This document shows positions 23,957 to 33,330 of a stretch of DNA of 64,000 nt, piece after piece. Under the pieces are notes generated by a model. That model saw nothing but the letters and a program-made list of their open reading frames with translations, searched no databases and was not told the DNA's origin. Position 1 is the first letter of the stretch, and every line of letters begins with the position of its first letter. The DNA lies in contig NZ_WPNZ01000010.1 in the NCBI RefSeq assembly GCF_009755605.1, positions 1-64,000 on the forward strand. Reading direction: 5' to 3'. The DNA comes from Streptomyces typhae. GTDB taxonomy: Bacteria; Actinomycetota; Actinomycetes; Streptomycetales; Streptomycetaceae. The translations under genes and the position numbers were made by a program.

Positions 23957-25480
23957 GTGCCTCATTCGATCGATTCCGCCTTCACGGCGCTGCCGCTGAG
24001 GGCTCTTGCCGACGCCGCGCTCGCCCGCGCGCGTGCGCTGGGCGCCGAGCACGCGGACTTCCGCCTGGAGCGGGTGCGCAGCGCGTCCTGGCGGCTGCGG
24101 GACGCCCGCCCCGCCGCGTCGTCCGACAGCACGGACCTGGGGTACGCGGTGCGGGTGGTGCACGGCGGGGCCTGGGGGTTCGCCTCCGGTGTGGACCTCA
24201 CGATGGACGCCGCGGCGCGGGTCGCGTCCCAGGCGGTGGCGATGGCCAAGCTGTCCGCGAAGGTCATCGAGGCCGCCGGGTCCGACGAGCGGATCGAGCT
24301 TGCCGCCGAGCCGGTGCACGCGGACAGGTCATGGGTCTCCTCGTACGAGATCGATCCGTTCTCGGTGCCGGACGAGGAGAAGACCGGGCTGCTCGCGGAG
24401 TGGAGCGGTCGCCTCCTCGCCGCCGAGGGGGTGGCGCACGTCGACGCGACGCTGCTCACCGTGCACGAGAACAAGTTCTACGCGGACACGGCGGGTACGG
24501 TGACCACGCAGCAGCGGGTGCGGCTGCATCCGCAGCTGACCGCGGTCGCCGTGGACGAGTCCAGTGGCGAATTCGACTCCATGCGCACCCTGGCGCCGCC
24601 GGTCGGCCGGGGCTGGGAGTACCTCACGGGGAGCACCTGGGACTGGCAGGGCGAGCTGGAGCGCATTCCCGAGCAGTTGGCCGAAAAGATGCGGGCGCCG
24701 AGCGTCGAGGCGGGCCGCTACGACCTGGTGGTCGACCCCTCGAACCTGTGGCTGACGATCCACGAGTCCATCGGCCACGCCACGGAGCTGGACCGCGCCC
24801 TCGGCTACGAGGCGGCGTACGCGGGCACCTCATTCGCGACCTTCGACCAGCTCGGCAAGCTCGCGTACGGGTCGTCGCTGATGAACGTGACGGGCGACCG
24901 CACGGCCGAGCACGGGCTCGCCACCATCGGGTACGACGACGAGGGCGTGGCCGCGCAGTCCTGGGACCTGGTGAAGGACGGCACGCTCGTCGGCTATCAG
25001 CTCGACCGCCGCATCGCGAAGCTCACCGGCTTCGAGCGGTCCAACGGCTGCGCGTACGCGGACTCCCCCGGGCACGTCCCGGTGCAGCGGATGGCGAACG
25101 TCTCGCTGCGGCCGGACCCCGCGGGGCTCTCCACCGAGGACCTGATCAGCGGCGTGGACCGGGGCATCTACGTGGTCGGTGACCGGTCCTGGTCCATCGA
25201 CATGCAGCGGTACAACTTCCAGTTCACCGGTCAGCGTTTCTACAAGATCGAGAACGGGCGGCTCGCCGGACAGCTCCGCGACGTCGCCTACCAGGCCACC
25301 ACCACCGACTTCTGGGGCTCGATGACGGCGGTCGGCGGCCCTGACACCTATGTGCTCGGCGGCGCCTTCAACTGCGGCAAGGCCCAGCCGGGCCAGGTGG
25401 CGGCCGTGTCCCACGGCTGCCCCTCCGCCCTCTTCACCAGCGTCAACATTCTGAACACCACGCAGGAGGCCGGGCGATGA
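23957..25480 (+). CDS. tldD: TldD metalloprotease subunit
   Basis: 507 residues of the TldD/PmbA family. TldD carries the HExxxH metal site, here HESIGH at 269-274, and acts only as a heterodimer with TldE. In E. coli the pair cleaves unstructured peptides and matures microcin B17 and CcdA. GTG at 23957 is set by GGGAGA 7 nt upstream. The stop overlaps the tldE start by 4 nt (ATGA), which matches a 1:1 complex. It is divergent from fabG. Confidence 0.94.
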   Translation: MPHSIDSAFTALPLRALADAALARARALGAEHADFRLERVRSASWRLRDARPAASSDSTDLGYAVRVVHGGAWGFASGVDLTMDAAARVASQAVAMAKLSAKVIEAAGSDERIELAAEPVHADRSWVSSYEIDPFSVPDEEKTGLLAEWSGRLLAAEGVAHVDATLLTVHENKFYADTAGTVTTQQRVRLHPQLTAVAVDESSGEFDSMRTLAPPVGRGWEYLTGSTWDWQGELERIPEQLAEKMRAPSVEAGRYDLVVDPSNLWLTIHESIGHATELDRALGYEAAYAGTSFATFDQLGKLAYGSSLMNVTGDRTAEHGLATIGYDDEGVAAQSWDLVKDGTLVGYQLDRRIAKLTGFERSNGCAYADSPGHVPVQRMANVSLRPDPAGLSTEDLISGVDRGIYVVGDRSWSIDMQRYNFQFTGQRFYKIENGRLAGQLRDVAYQATTTDFWGSMTAVGGPDTYVLGGAFNCGKAQPGQVAAVSHGCPSALFTSVNILNTTQEAGR

Positions 25481-26895
25481 GCTCCCGTACGAACGGTACG
25501 AACGGCGCGGCCGGCACCCGGCCGCACGAGATCGTCGAGCGCGCCCTGGAACTCTCCACGGCGGACGGCTGCGTGGTGATCGCCGACGAGCGGTCGACGG
25601 CCAATCTGCGCTGGGCGGGGAACGCCCTGACCACCAACGGCGTCACCCGCGGCCGCACCCTGACCGTCGTCGCCACGGTCGACGGCAAGGAGGGCACCGC
25701 CTCCGGTGTCGTCTCGCGCTCCGCGGTGACCGCGGCCGACCTGGAACCGCTCGTGCGGGCCGCGGAGGCGGCGGCGCGCGCGGCCGGGCCCGCGGAGGAC
25801 GCCCAGCCGCTGGTCACCGGCGGGCAGCCGGCCTCGGACTTCACTGAGGCGCCCGCCGAGACCTCGTCGGCGGTCTTCGCCGACTTCGCACCGGCGCTCG
25901 GCGAGGCGTTCGCCGTGGCCCGCGCGGGCGGCCGTGAGCTGTACGGCTTCGCCAACCACGAGCTGACCTCGACCTACGTCGGTACGTCGGCCGGGCTCCG
26001 GCTGCGCCACGACCAGCCGAACGGCACCCTGGAGCTGAACGCGAAGTCACCGGACCGGACCCGCTCGGCGTGGGCGGGCCGGGCCACCCGGGACTTCAAG
26101 GACGTCGATCCCGGCGCCCTCGACCAGGACCTCGCGCGGCGCCTCGGATGGGCGGAGCGGCGGGTGGAGCTGCCCGCCGGGCGGTACGAGACGCTGCTCC
26201 CGCCGACGGCGGTGGCGGACCTGCTGATCTACCAGCTCTGGTCGGCGTCGGCACGCGACGCCGCGGAGGGCCGCACGGTGTTCTCCAAGCCGGGCGGCGG
26301 CACCCGGATCGGCGACCAGCTGGCACAGCTGCCCCTGACGCTGCGCAGCGACCCGCACGAGCCGGGCCTGGAGTCCGCGCCCTTCGTGATCGCGCACGCC
26401 TCCGGCGACGACGCGTCCGTGTTCGACAACGGGCTCCCCCTGGAGCCCACCGACTGGATGCGCGAGGGCGAGCTGACCCGGCTGATCACGACCCGGCACA
26501 GCGCGAAGCTGACGGGCCTGCCGGTGGCACCGGCGATCGACAACCTGGTCATGGACGGCGGCACGGACCGCTCCCTGGAGGAGATGGTCGCGGCCACCGG
26601 CCGCGGTCTGCTGCTCACCTGCCTCTGGTACATCCGCGAGGTGGACCCGGCGACGCTGCTGCTCACCGGTCTGACCAGGGACGGCGTCTATCTCGTCGAG
26701 AACGGCGAGGTGGTCGGTGAGGTGAACAACTTCCGGTTCAACGAGTCGCCGGTGGATCTGCTCTCGCGGGCCGCCGAGGCCGGGCGCACGGAGAGGACGC
26801 TGCCGCGCGAGTGGGGCGACTGGTTCACCCGGGCCGCGATGCCCGCACTGCGGGTGCCGGACTTCAACATGAGTTCGGTCAGCCAGGGCGTATAA
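25477..26895 (+). CDS. tldE: TldE/PmbA protease subunit
   Basis: 472 residues; the non-catalytic partner of TldD that gates access to the metal site. The family fold is seen from IVERALELSTADGCVV at the start through GGRELYGFANHELTSTYVGT to the conserved C-terminal LVENGEVVGEVNNFRFN. It lacks an HExxxH motif, as expected. It is translationally coupled to tldD. No RiPP precursor gene is visible nearby, so a housekeeping peptide-processing role is most likely. Confidence 0.93.
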   Translation: MSSRTNGTNGAAGTRPHEIVERALELSTADGCVVIADERSTANLRWAGNALTTNGVTRGRTLTVVATVDGKEGTASGVVSRSAVTAADLEPLVRAAEAAARAAGPAEDAQPLVTGGQPASDFTEAPAETSSAVFADFAPALGEAFAVARAGGRELYGFANHELTSTYVGTSAGLRLRHDQPNGTLELNAKSPDRTRSAWAGRATRDFKDVDPGALDQDLARRLGWAERRVELPAGRYETLLPPTAVADLLIYQLWSASARDAAEGRTVFSKPGGGTRIGDQLAQLPLTLRSDPHEPGLESAPFVIAHASGDDASVFDNGLPLEPTDWMREGELTRLITTRHSAKLTGLPVAPAIDNLVMDGGTDRSLEEMVAATGRGLLLTCLWYIREVDPATLLLTGLTRDGVYLVENGEVVGEVNNFRFNESPVDLLSRAAEAGRTERTLPREWGDWFTRAAMPALRVPDFNMSSVSQGV

Positions 26896-26909
26896 CCTCG
26901 TAGACCGCA

Positions 26910-26953
26910 CCCGAGGCGCACCGCGGTCCCCCGGGGACCGCGCCCCGAGGCGC
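26910..26953. repeat. Hairpin flanked by direct repeats upstream of tyrS
   Basis: GCGGTCCCC (26923-26931) and GGGGACCGC (26933-26941) form a perfect 9-bp palindrome, flanked by two copies of CCCGAGGCGCA (26910-26920 and 26943-26953). It may terminate tldDE or attenuate tyrS. I see no T-box specifier/antiterminator pair. Confidence 0.55.
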
Positions 26954-27017
26954 ACGATCCACGGACACCGCACACCCCTGGGTGCGCGGGCCAGCACACC
27001 CAAGGAGACAAGAGACC

Positions 27018-28283
27018 GTGACGGACATCGTCGACGAGCTGAAGTGGCGGGGGCTGTTCTCCCAGTCCACCGACGAAGAAGCACTGCGCAAGGCGCTCGC
27101 GGACGGTCCCGTCACGTTCTATTGCGGCTTCGACCCGACCGCGGCCAGCCTGCACGTCGGGCATCTGGTGCAGGTCCTGACCGTGCGCCGCCTCCAGCAG
27201 GCGGGCCACCGCCCGCTCGCCCTGGTGGGCGGCGCCACGGGCCAGATCGGCGACCCGCGGCCGACCGCGGAGCGCACCCTGAACGATCCGGAGACGGTCG
27301 CGAACTGGGTGGCGCGGCTGCGCACGCAGATCGAGCCGTTCCTGTCCTTCGAGGGCGAGAACGCCGCGGTCATGGTCAACAACCTGGACTGGACCGCGGG
27401 GATGTCCGCGATCGAGTTCCTGCGCGACATCGGCAAGCACTTCCGGGTGAACAAGATGCTCACCAAGGACTCGGTCGCCCGCCGCCTGGAGTCGCAGGAG
27501 GGCATCAGCTACACGGAGTTCAGTTACCAGCTGCTCCAGGGCATGGACTTCCTGGAGCTGTACCGGCGCCACGGCTGCACCCTCCAGCAGGGCGGCAGCG
27601 ACCAGTGGGGCAACCTCACCGCGGGCATCGACCTCATTCACCGCCTGGAGCCGGACGCGGTGGTGCACGCGCTCGCGACGCCCCTGATGACGAAGGCGGA
27701 CGGCACCAAGTTCGGCAAGACCGAGGGCGGCGCCGTCTGGCTGGACCCAGAGATGACGACGCCGTACGCGTTCTACCAGTTCTGGCTGAACGTGGACGAC
27801 CGGGACATCACCACGTACCAGCGCATTCTCAGCTTCAGGTCCCGCGAGGAGCTGGAGGACCTCGAGCGGCAGACCGAGGAGCGCCCGCAGGCGCGGGCCG
27901 CGCAGCGTGCCCTCGCCGAGGAGCTGACCACCCTGGTGCACGGCGCCGACCAGTGCGCGGCCGTGATCGCCGCGTCGAAGGCGCTGTTCGGCCAGGGCGA
28001 CCTCGGTGACCTCGACGCGGCGACGCTCGCGGCGGCGCTCTCCGAGCTGCCGCACGTGCGGGTCGCCGAGCCGGGCCCGATCGTGGACCTGTTCGCCGAG
28101 GTCGGCCTGGTGGCGAGCAAGTCGGCGGCGCGCCGCACGGTCAAGGAGGGCGGCGCCTACGTGAACAACGTGAAGGTCGCCGGCGAGGACGCCGTACCGG
28201 CCCGGGAGGACCTTCTGCACGGGCGCTGGCTGGTCCTGCGCCGGGGCAAGAAGAACCTCGCGGCGGTCGAGGTCACCGCCTGA
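27018..28283 (+). CDS. tyrS: Tyrosyl-tRNA synthetase
   Basis: 421 residues, class I synthetase charging tRNA-Tyr. The HIGH motif appears as HVGH (46-49) and KMSKS as KFGKT (231-235), the TyrS form found in bacteria. The SYTEFSYQLLQGMDF and GGSDQWGN tyrosine-pocket motifs are present, and an S4 RNA-binding domain forms the C-terminus. GTG at 27018 follows AAGGAGA. A strong terminator lies downstream. Confidence 0.96.
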   Translation: MTDIVDELKWRGLFSQSTDEEALRKALADGPVTFYCGFDPTAASLHVGHLVQVLTVRRLQQAGHRPLALVGGATGQIGDPRPTAERTLNDPETVANWVARLRTQIEPFLSFEGENAAVMVNNLDWTAGMSAIEFLRDIGKHFRVNKMLTKDSVARRLESQEGISYTEFSYQLLQGMDFLELYRRHGCTLQQGGSDQWGNLTAGIDLIHRLEPDAVVHALATPLMTKADGTKFGKTEGGAVWLDPEMTTPYAFYQFWLNVDDRDITTYQRILSFRSREELEDLERQTEERPQARAAQRALAEELTTLVHGADQCAAVIAASKALFGQGDLGDLDAATLAAALSELPHVRVAEPGPIVDLFAEVGLVASKSAARRTVKEGGAYVNNVKVAGEDAVPAREDLLHGRWLVLRRGKKNLAAVEVTA

Positions 28284-28328
28284 CCGCGCACCACGTACGC
28301 GGGGCGTTCCGCGTACCCGGATGAAGCA

Positions 28329-28359
28329 GGAGGGGCCGGTCCGGTGGACCGGCCCCTCC
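28329..28359. terminator. Bidirectional terminator after tyrS
   Basis: Perfect 14-bp arms (28329-28342, 28346-28359) around a GGT loop between convergent tyrS and the GlsB-like gene. Confidence 0.85.
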
Positions 28360-28425
28360 CGCGTGGGCCCCATGGATCGTTCGGGGCGGGGCCCGTGTCC
28401 CGGGTGCGCTGCGCGCCTGCGACGA

Positions 28426-28701
28426 TCAGGTGCGTTTCCTGTTCCCCCTGATCATCGTGTAGGCGGCGTCGCCCAGGCCCACCACCACCAGTGCCGCGAC
28501 CAGCTGGAGGGCGTGCCGCCCCCAGTCGATGCCTTTGGTCTCGTCGATACCGAAGCCGGCAGCCATCCAGTTGCCGAGTACGGCGCCGATGATGCCGAAG
28601 ATGGTCGTCAGCCACAGCGGACTGTGCTGCTTGCCCGGGAGAATCGCCTTGGCGATGAGGCCCAGCACGAATCCCACGATGATCGCCCACAACCAGCCCA
28701 T
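28426..28701 (-). CDS. GlsB/YeaQ/YmgE-family stress membrane protein
   Basis: 91 residues with three hydrophobic segments: MGWLWAIIVGFVLGLIAKAI, a Gly-rich TIFGIIGAVLGNWMAA and a third from about 64-80. The family (transglycosylase-associated protein in old annotations) belongs to general stress regulons; its mechanism is unknown. An excellent GAGGAGG site fixes the ATG at 28701. It ends with a basic RGNRKRT. Confidence 0.9.
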   Translation of the reverse strand: MGWLWAIIVGFVLGLIAKAILPGKQHSPLWLTTIFGIIGAVLGNWMAAGFGIDETKGIDWGRHALQLVAALVVVGLGDAAYTMIRGNRKRT

Positions 28702-28914
28702 AGCTGCCTCCTCAGACGGCTCGACATGAGCATTACGCTCAGTGTCGTTCCATCCGCCATACGGCGCATGTCGGGCGGTCCGTACGTGGCGGGACGCAGC
28801 GCATACCGGGAGGTGGCCCGGCCCCCGGTCTACGCGTCTGCGCAGGCGAGGCGTAACGTGGTGGGGCGTCCAGGCCGGGGAGGGTCTGGCAGAGCGGGCA
28901 GGTGGTGGAACGTG

Positions 28915-29304
28915 ATGCGGAACCAGAGCAGCGCCCAGGTCTTCCGGATCACGGGAGCGAGGCAGGGCCTCGCGGACGACGTCCGCGGCCGCCAGCGGCG
29001 GTATGTGATCTCGATGTCGGTCCGCACTGTTTCAGTCATTGCCGCCGCGGTGCTCTGGAACGTGGAGCGGCACGTCGCTCTGGTCGCGCTGGTGCTCGGG
29101 ATCCTCCTGCCGTACGTCGCGGTGGTGATCGCCAACGCCGGGCGGGAGAACGCTCCCTCGCTGCCGTCAACCTTCGTACCGGCGCCGTCGCGGCCGATGC
29201 TGCCTCCGCCGGCATCCCATGAGCGGACCGCGGAACCCGCCCCGGAAGACGTGACCGGAGCCCGGGACGACCGGCGGGACGCACGGTCACCAGAACAGGG
29301 CTGA
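28915..29304 (+). CDS. DUF3099 family membrane protein
   Basis: 129 residues. The conserved ITGARQGLADDVRGRQRRYV segment (about 13-32) precedes two membrane helices (about 37-50 and 55-75), which is the DUF3099 layout common in actinobacteria; function unknown. The tail is Pro-rich and charged, probably disordered. ATG at 28915 is chosen over GTG one codon earlier. A single gene, divergent from the GlsB-like gene. Confidence 0.85.
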   Translation: MRNQSSAQVFRITGARQGLADDVRGRQRRYVISMSVRTVSVIAAAVLWNVERHVALVALVLGILLPYVAVVIANAGRENAPSLPSTFVPAPSRPMLPPPASHERTAEPAPEDVTGARDDRRDARSPEQG

Positions 29305-29429
29305 CCGTCGACCTTACGCCAAGCTCAAGAAAAGCTCAGATCAATCATGTTGTTCCAGTGCCAGGCGGCCGGTTCCCCGTGACATACTTCGTACGCGCTC
29401 CGCATCCCCCGTCGGAGCGACAGACCGAC

Positions 29430-29459
29430 GCCGGGCAGCTCCCCCCGTGGCTGCTCGGC
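29430..29459 (+). repeat. Hairpin just upstream of a small gene
   Basis: GCCGGGCAGC (29430-29439) and GCTGCTCGGC (29450-29459) pair with one G-T wobble, ending 23 nt before the GTG at 29483. It may affect translation of the small zinc-finger-like protein or be part of its promoter region. Confidence 0.4.
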
Positions 29460-29482
29460 GTCGCCTTGTTTGGGATGAGAAC

Positions 29483-29695
29483 GTGAGCGACGAGACACCG
29501 ATCTGTTCCGCCAAGGGCTGCCGCACCGCCGCGGAGTGGGTGCTCGCCTGGAACAACCCCAAGATCCACACGCCGGACCGGCGCAAGACGTGGCTCGCCT
29601 GCGCCGAGCACCGGGAGCATCTCTCCCAATTCCTCGGCGTCCGCGGCTTCTTGAAGGACGTCGTGCCGCTCGCCGAGTGGGAGTCGGCGCCCTAG
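29483..29695 (+). CDS. Small putative zinc-binding protein
   Basis: 70 residues, conserved hypothetical. CSAKGC (about 8-13) and CAEH (about 40-43) give three cysteines and a histidine that could bind one zinc. The middle is KIHTPDRRKTWLAC, and the C-terminus GFLKDVVPLAEW. GTG at 29483 is preferred because the product then begins just before the first Cys pair. TGGGAT 6 nt upstream may be a -10. It is convergent with moaA; function unknown. Confidence 0.8.
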   Translation: MSDETPICSAKGCRTAAEWVLAWNNPKIHTPDRRKTWLACAEHREHLSQFLGVRGFLKDVVPLAEWESAP

Positions 29696-29767
29696 TCGCC
29701 GTATCCGGAGCCGGTCGTCGGCTCCGGTGCCGGTCGCCTGCTCCGGTGTCGCCGGCCGTCGGTCCCG

Positions 29768-30787
29768 CTAGCCGCCGATCGCGGACATTGGGCGCTCGGG
29801 CTGAAGGAACGTCGGGTCGTCGAGGCCGGAGCCCGCCTTCTTGCCCCACATCGCGAGCCGCCAGATGCGCGCGATCTCGGCGTCCGCGTCGGCGTCGGGG
29901 GCACCGGAGGGGTCCTCGGGCGTGGCCCGCAGCGCCGCCCTGAGGTCGGTCTCCTCCCTGGCGAACAGACAGGTGCGCACCTGGCCGTCGGCGGTGAGCC
30001 GGGTGCGGTCGCAGGCGGCGCAGAACGGGCGGGTGACGGAGGCGATGACGCCGACGCGATGCGGGCCGCCGTCGACGACCCAGCGCTCGGCCGGGGCGGA
30101 GCCGCGCCGCTCGGAGCCCTCTTCGGTGAGGTCGAAGCGGGTGCGGAGCGAGGCCAGGATGTCACCGGCCGTTATCATCCCCTCGCGCTTCCAGCCGTGC
30201 TGGGCGTCCAGGGGCATCTGCTCGATGAAGCGGAGCTCATAGCCGTTCTCGACGGCCCAGGCGAGCAGGTCCGGGGCCTCGTCGTCGTTCAGGCCCGGCA
30301 TCAGGACCGTGTTGACCTTGACGGGGGTGAGGCCTGCCTCGCGGGCGGCTTCGAGGCCTTCGAGGACGTCGCGGTGCCGGTCGCGGCGGGTGAGGGTCTT
30401 GAAGACGTCGGGGCGCAGGGTGTCCAGGGAGACGTTGACCCGGTCGAGGCCCGCTGCCTTCAGGGCCTCGGCGGTGCGCTTGAGGCCGATGCCGTTCGTC
30501 GTCAGGGACATCCTGGGGCGCGGCTCCAGGGCCGCGCAGCGCTCGACGATGCCCACGAGGCCGGGGCGCAGCAGCGGCTCGCCGCCGGTGAAGCGGACCT
30601 CCTCGATGCCGAGCCCGGTCACGGCGATGCGGATGAGGCGGACGATCTCGTCGTCCGTGAGCAGGTCGGGCTTGGCCAGCCACTGCAAACCCTCCTCGGG
30701 CATGCAGTACGTGCAGCGCAGATTGCAGCGGTCGGTCAGCGAAACCCTCAGATCGGTGGCCACTCGGCCGTACGTGTCGATGAGCAC
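29768..30787 (-). CDS. moaA: GTP 3',8-cyclase MoaA
   Basis: 339 residues; radical-SAM enzyme that converts GTP to 3',8-cyclo-GTP in molybdenum cofactor synthesis. The N-terminal cluster is CNLRCTYC (C21, C25, C28) and the C-terminal cluster CAAC...C (C256, C259, C273). The protein ends in the required Gly-Gly. GTG at 30787 has a GGGAGGGGG site. No other moa gene is in the window. Confidence 0.96.
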   Translation of the reverse strand: MLIDTYGRVATDLRVSLTDRCNLRCTYCMPEEGLQWLAKPDLLTDDEIVRLIRIAVTGLGIEEVRFTGGEPLLRPGLVGIVERCAALEPRPRMSLTTNGIGLKRTAEALKAAGLDRVNVSLDTLRPDVFKTLTRRDRHRDVLEGLEAAREAGLTPVKVNTVLMPGLNDDEAPDLLAWAVENGYELRFIEQMPLDAQHGWKREGMITAGDILASLRTRFDLTEEGSERRGSAPAERWVVDGGPHRVGVIASVTRPFCAACDRTRLTADGQVRTCLFAREETDLRAALRATPEDPSGAPDADADAEIARIWRLAMWGKKAGSGLDDPTFLQPERPMSAIGG

Positions 30788-30894
30788 GTGGGCCCCCTCC
30801 CCGGTCCGGATCGGCAGTGCGGTGTCGGTTTGCCTTCAACCACGAGCCTACGTGACGGCTGTGACATCGAAAGGGCCTGATCCACCAGGAGCGG

Positions 30895-30942
30895 CCCGGC
30901 CGCGTCGTAGAGATCTACGACGATCTCTACGACGCGGCCGGG
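30895..30942 (-). terminator. Terminator of the symporter operon, 20-bp stem
   Basis: Perfect 20-bp arms (30895-30914, 30923-30942) and an 8-nt loop, 22 nt past the symporter stop. Confidence 0.85.
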
Positions 30943-30964
30943 CGGGGGCCTTCCCGAGGGCGGG

Positions 30965-32608
30965 TCAGTGGGCTCCGGTGCCGGTCAGGGACCGGACCTC
31001 CAGCTCCGCGTACTTCTCCTTGTCCGGCTCCTCCTTGGACAGCAGGGTGCCGAGCCAGCCGAGCAGGAAGCCGACCGGGATGGAGATCAGGCCCGGGTTC
31101 TCCAGCGGGAACCAGTGGAAGTCGACGCCCTTGAACATGGACGTCTTCTCGTTCCCGGAGACGACGGGTGAGAAGAGGACCAGGACGACGGCGGTGGTGA
31201 GGCCGCCGTAGATCGACCACAGGGCGCCCTGGGTGGTGAACCGCTTCCAGAACAGGCTGTAGAGGATCGTCGGCAGGTTCGCGGAGGCGGCGACGGCGAA
31301 GGCGAGGGCCACCAGGCCCGCCACGTTCAGGTCGCGGGCGAGGGCGCCGAGGGCGATGGAGACCAGACCGATGAAGACGGTCGCCCAGCGGGCGGCCTTG
31401 ATCTCCTCCTTCTCGGTCGCCTTGCCCTTCTTGATGACGTTGGCGTAGATGTCGTGCGCGAACGACGAGGACGAGGCGAGGGTGAGGCCCGCGACGACGG
31501 CGAGGATCGTGGCGAAGGCGACCGCCGAGATCGTGGCGAGCAGGATCGCGCCCCAGTTGGAGTCGGTCCCGCCCAGATGGAGCGCGAGCAGCGGGGCTGC
31601 CGTGTTGCCCGCCGGATTGGAGTCGGTGATCTCCTTAGGTGAGATCAGCGCCGCCGCGCCGAAGCCGAGGGCGATCGTCATCAGGTAGAAGGCGCCGATG
31701 ATGCCGATGGCCCAGTTCACGGACTTCCGGGCGGCCTTGGCCGTGGGCACCGTGTAGAAGCGGATGAGGATGTGCGGCAGGCCGGCCGTGCCGAGGACCA
31801 GGGCGATACCGAGCGAGATGAAGTCGAGCTTGGAGGTGTCGGACACGCCGTACTTGAGGCCCGGCTCCAGGAACGGGGCGCCCTTGCCGCTCTTCTCGGC
31901 GGCGGTGCCGAGCAGGTCGGAGATGTTGAAGTCGAACTTCAGGAGCACCAGGAAGGTCAGCAGGAGCGCGCCCGCGATCAGCAGCACGGCCTTGACCATC
32001 TGCACCCAGGTGGTGCCCTTCATGCCGCCGATGGTCACGTACACGATCATCAGGACGCCGACGAGGGCGACGATGCCGATCTTCCCGGCGTCGCTGGTGA
32101 TGCCGAGGAGCAGGGAGACGAGGACGCCCGCGCCCGCCATCTGCGCCAGCAGGTAGAAGATCGACACGACGATGGTGGAGGTGCCCGCGGCGGTGCGCAC
32201 GGGGCGCTGGCGCATGCGGTAGGCGAGGACGTCGCCCATGGTGTAGCGCCCGGAGTTGCGCAGCGGCTCGGCGACCAGGAGCAGCGCCACCAGCCAGGCC
32301 ACCAGGAAGCCGATGGAGTACAGGAACCCGTCGTAGCCGAACAGGGCGATGGCACCCGCGATGCCGAGGAAGGACGCGGCGGACATGTAGTCGCCGGAGA
32401 CGGCGAGTCCGTTCTGGAAGCCGGTGAACTGGCGGCCGCCCGCGTAGAAGTCGGCGGCGCTCTTGGTCTGCCGGCCCGCCCAGACGGTGATGACGAGGGT
32501 GGCGACGACGAAGACGGCGAAGAGGGTGATGATCAGCGGCCGGTGCTCGCTGGCCTCGTTGGCGGCCAGGACGGTGCCCTGGGCCGTGTGGACGCTCAGG
32601 GTGCTCAC
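30965..32608 (-). CDS. Sodium:solute symporter, acetate permease-like (ActP)
   Basis: 547 residues with about 13 membrane segments. SSS-family signatures are clear: SAADFYAGGRQFTGFQNGLA, SGDYMSAASFLGIAGAIAL and a GLPHILIRFYTVPTAKAARK stretch. ActP takes up acetate and other short carboxylates with sodium. GTG at 32608 overlaps the stop of the DUF485 gene by 4 nt (GTGA), the same YjcH-ActP coupling known in E. coli. A long frame upstream is out-of-gene read-through. Confidence 0.92.
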   Translation of the reverse strand: MSTLSVHTAQGTVLAANEASEHRPLIITLFAVFVVATLVITVWAGRQTKSAADFYAGGRQFTGFQNGLAVSGDYMSAASFLGIAGAIALFGYDGFLYSIGFLVAWLVALLLVAEPLRNSGRYTMGDVLAYRMRQRPVRTAAGTSTIVVSIFYLLAQMAGAGVLVSLLLGITSDAGKIGIVALVGVLMIVYVTIGGMKGTTWVQMVKAVLLIAGALLLTFLVLLKFDFNISDLLGTAAEKSGKGAPFLEPGLKYGVSDTSKLDFISLGIALVLGTAGLPHILIRFYTVPTAKAARKSVNWAIGIIGAFYLMTIALGFGAAALISPKEITDSNPAGNTAAPLLALHLGGTDSNWGAILLATISAVAFATILAVVAGLTLASSSSFAHDIYANVIKKGKATEKEEIKAARWATVFIGLVSIALGALARDLNVAGLVALAFAVAASANLPTILYSLFWKRFTTQGALWSIYGGLTTAVVLVLFSPVVSGNEKTSMFKGVDFHWFPLENPGLISIPVGFLLGWLGTLLSKEEPDKEKYAELEVRSLTGTGAH

Positions 32609-32979
32609 GCGCCGCCCTCCATCCGGGACTTGATCGCTTCTGCCTTGGGGTCGAGCTTCGTGGCGGCGTGCCGGGAGTACCACCAGGCGATGAGGAACGT
32701 GGTCAGGAACTGGGCGAGGCCGAGGACCAGGGCGACGTTGACGTTGCCGATCAGCTTGTTGCCCATGAAGTCGCCGGCGTAGATCGAAAGCAGCACGTAC
32801 AGCAGGTACCAGGTGATGAAGGCGATGGTGAGAGGGAACGCGAACGAGCGGTGGGCGGAGCGCAGTTCGCCGAACTCCGCGCTCTGCTGCACCTCGACGA
32901 ACTCCGCCGCGGAGGGGGTGGGGCGCGCGGGTTCGGGGTCGGGGCCGCCCTTCGGTGGTGGCGGTGCGTCGGTGGCCAC
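32605..32979 (-). CDS. DUF485 (YjcH-like) membrane protein
   Basis: 124 residues. A Pro-rich cytosolic N-terminus precedes two membrane helices (about 50-70 and 82-105; PLTIAFITWYLLYVLLSIYA and VALVLGLAQFLTTFLIAWWY) as in DUF485. GTG at 32979 (VATDAPPPP) has AGGAG 6 nt upstream; ATG at 33030 would add 17 residues but has no site. It is the accessory partner of the symporter it overlaps. Confidence 0.9.
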   Translation of the reverse strand: MATDAPPPPKGGPDPEPARPTPSAAEFVEVQQSAEFGELRSAHRSFAFPLTIAFITWYLLYVLLSIYAGDFMGNKLIGNVNVALVLGLAQFLTTFLIAWWYSRHAATKLDPKAEAIKSRMEGGA

Positions 32980-33030
32980 GGAGTCTCCTCGTGGTGCGGG
33001 GGTGGCGGGGATGGAAGCGGTGCGGTCCAT

Positions 33031-33330
33031 GAAGGTCTGCGTTCTCTGCTCTCGGAGCGGGGCGAGTGATGCGGATCACGTGGCCGCGGTTGGTGATGCT
33101 AGGGCCATGGGACGGGATCCGACAGGGGGTTGATATTGCTTCTGTCGCCTGCTCAACGGTGTGGCGGCACGCCCGAAGCGGCCGAACTCACCCTTTTCCC
33201 GATTACTTCGGCAACCCATTGCTGGCCTGGGAGTTCTAGGGATAACTTCGCCCCTGCACCACTCGTCATGCACCTGCCCGAGCACCAGCTGTGTTCGGGC
33301 AGTTCCGTATCCGGATGATGTGGAGATCCC
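33031..33330. promoter_or_regulatory. Divergent intergenic region with a hairpin
   Basis: No gene seen. An 8-bp inverted repeat CTGCCCGA (33274-33281) / TCGGGCAG (33295-33302) lies 28 nt before the first subtilisin start and could be an operator or a 5' leader structure. A GGAG site follows. Confidence 0.4.

Noticed and set aside
26896..27017. T-box riboswitch before tyrS
   Set aside because: Leader is only 122 nt and lacks the conserved T-box and specifier loop.
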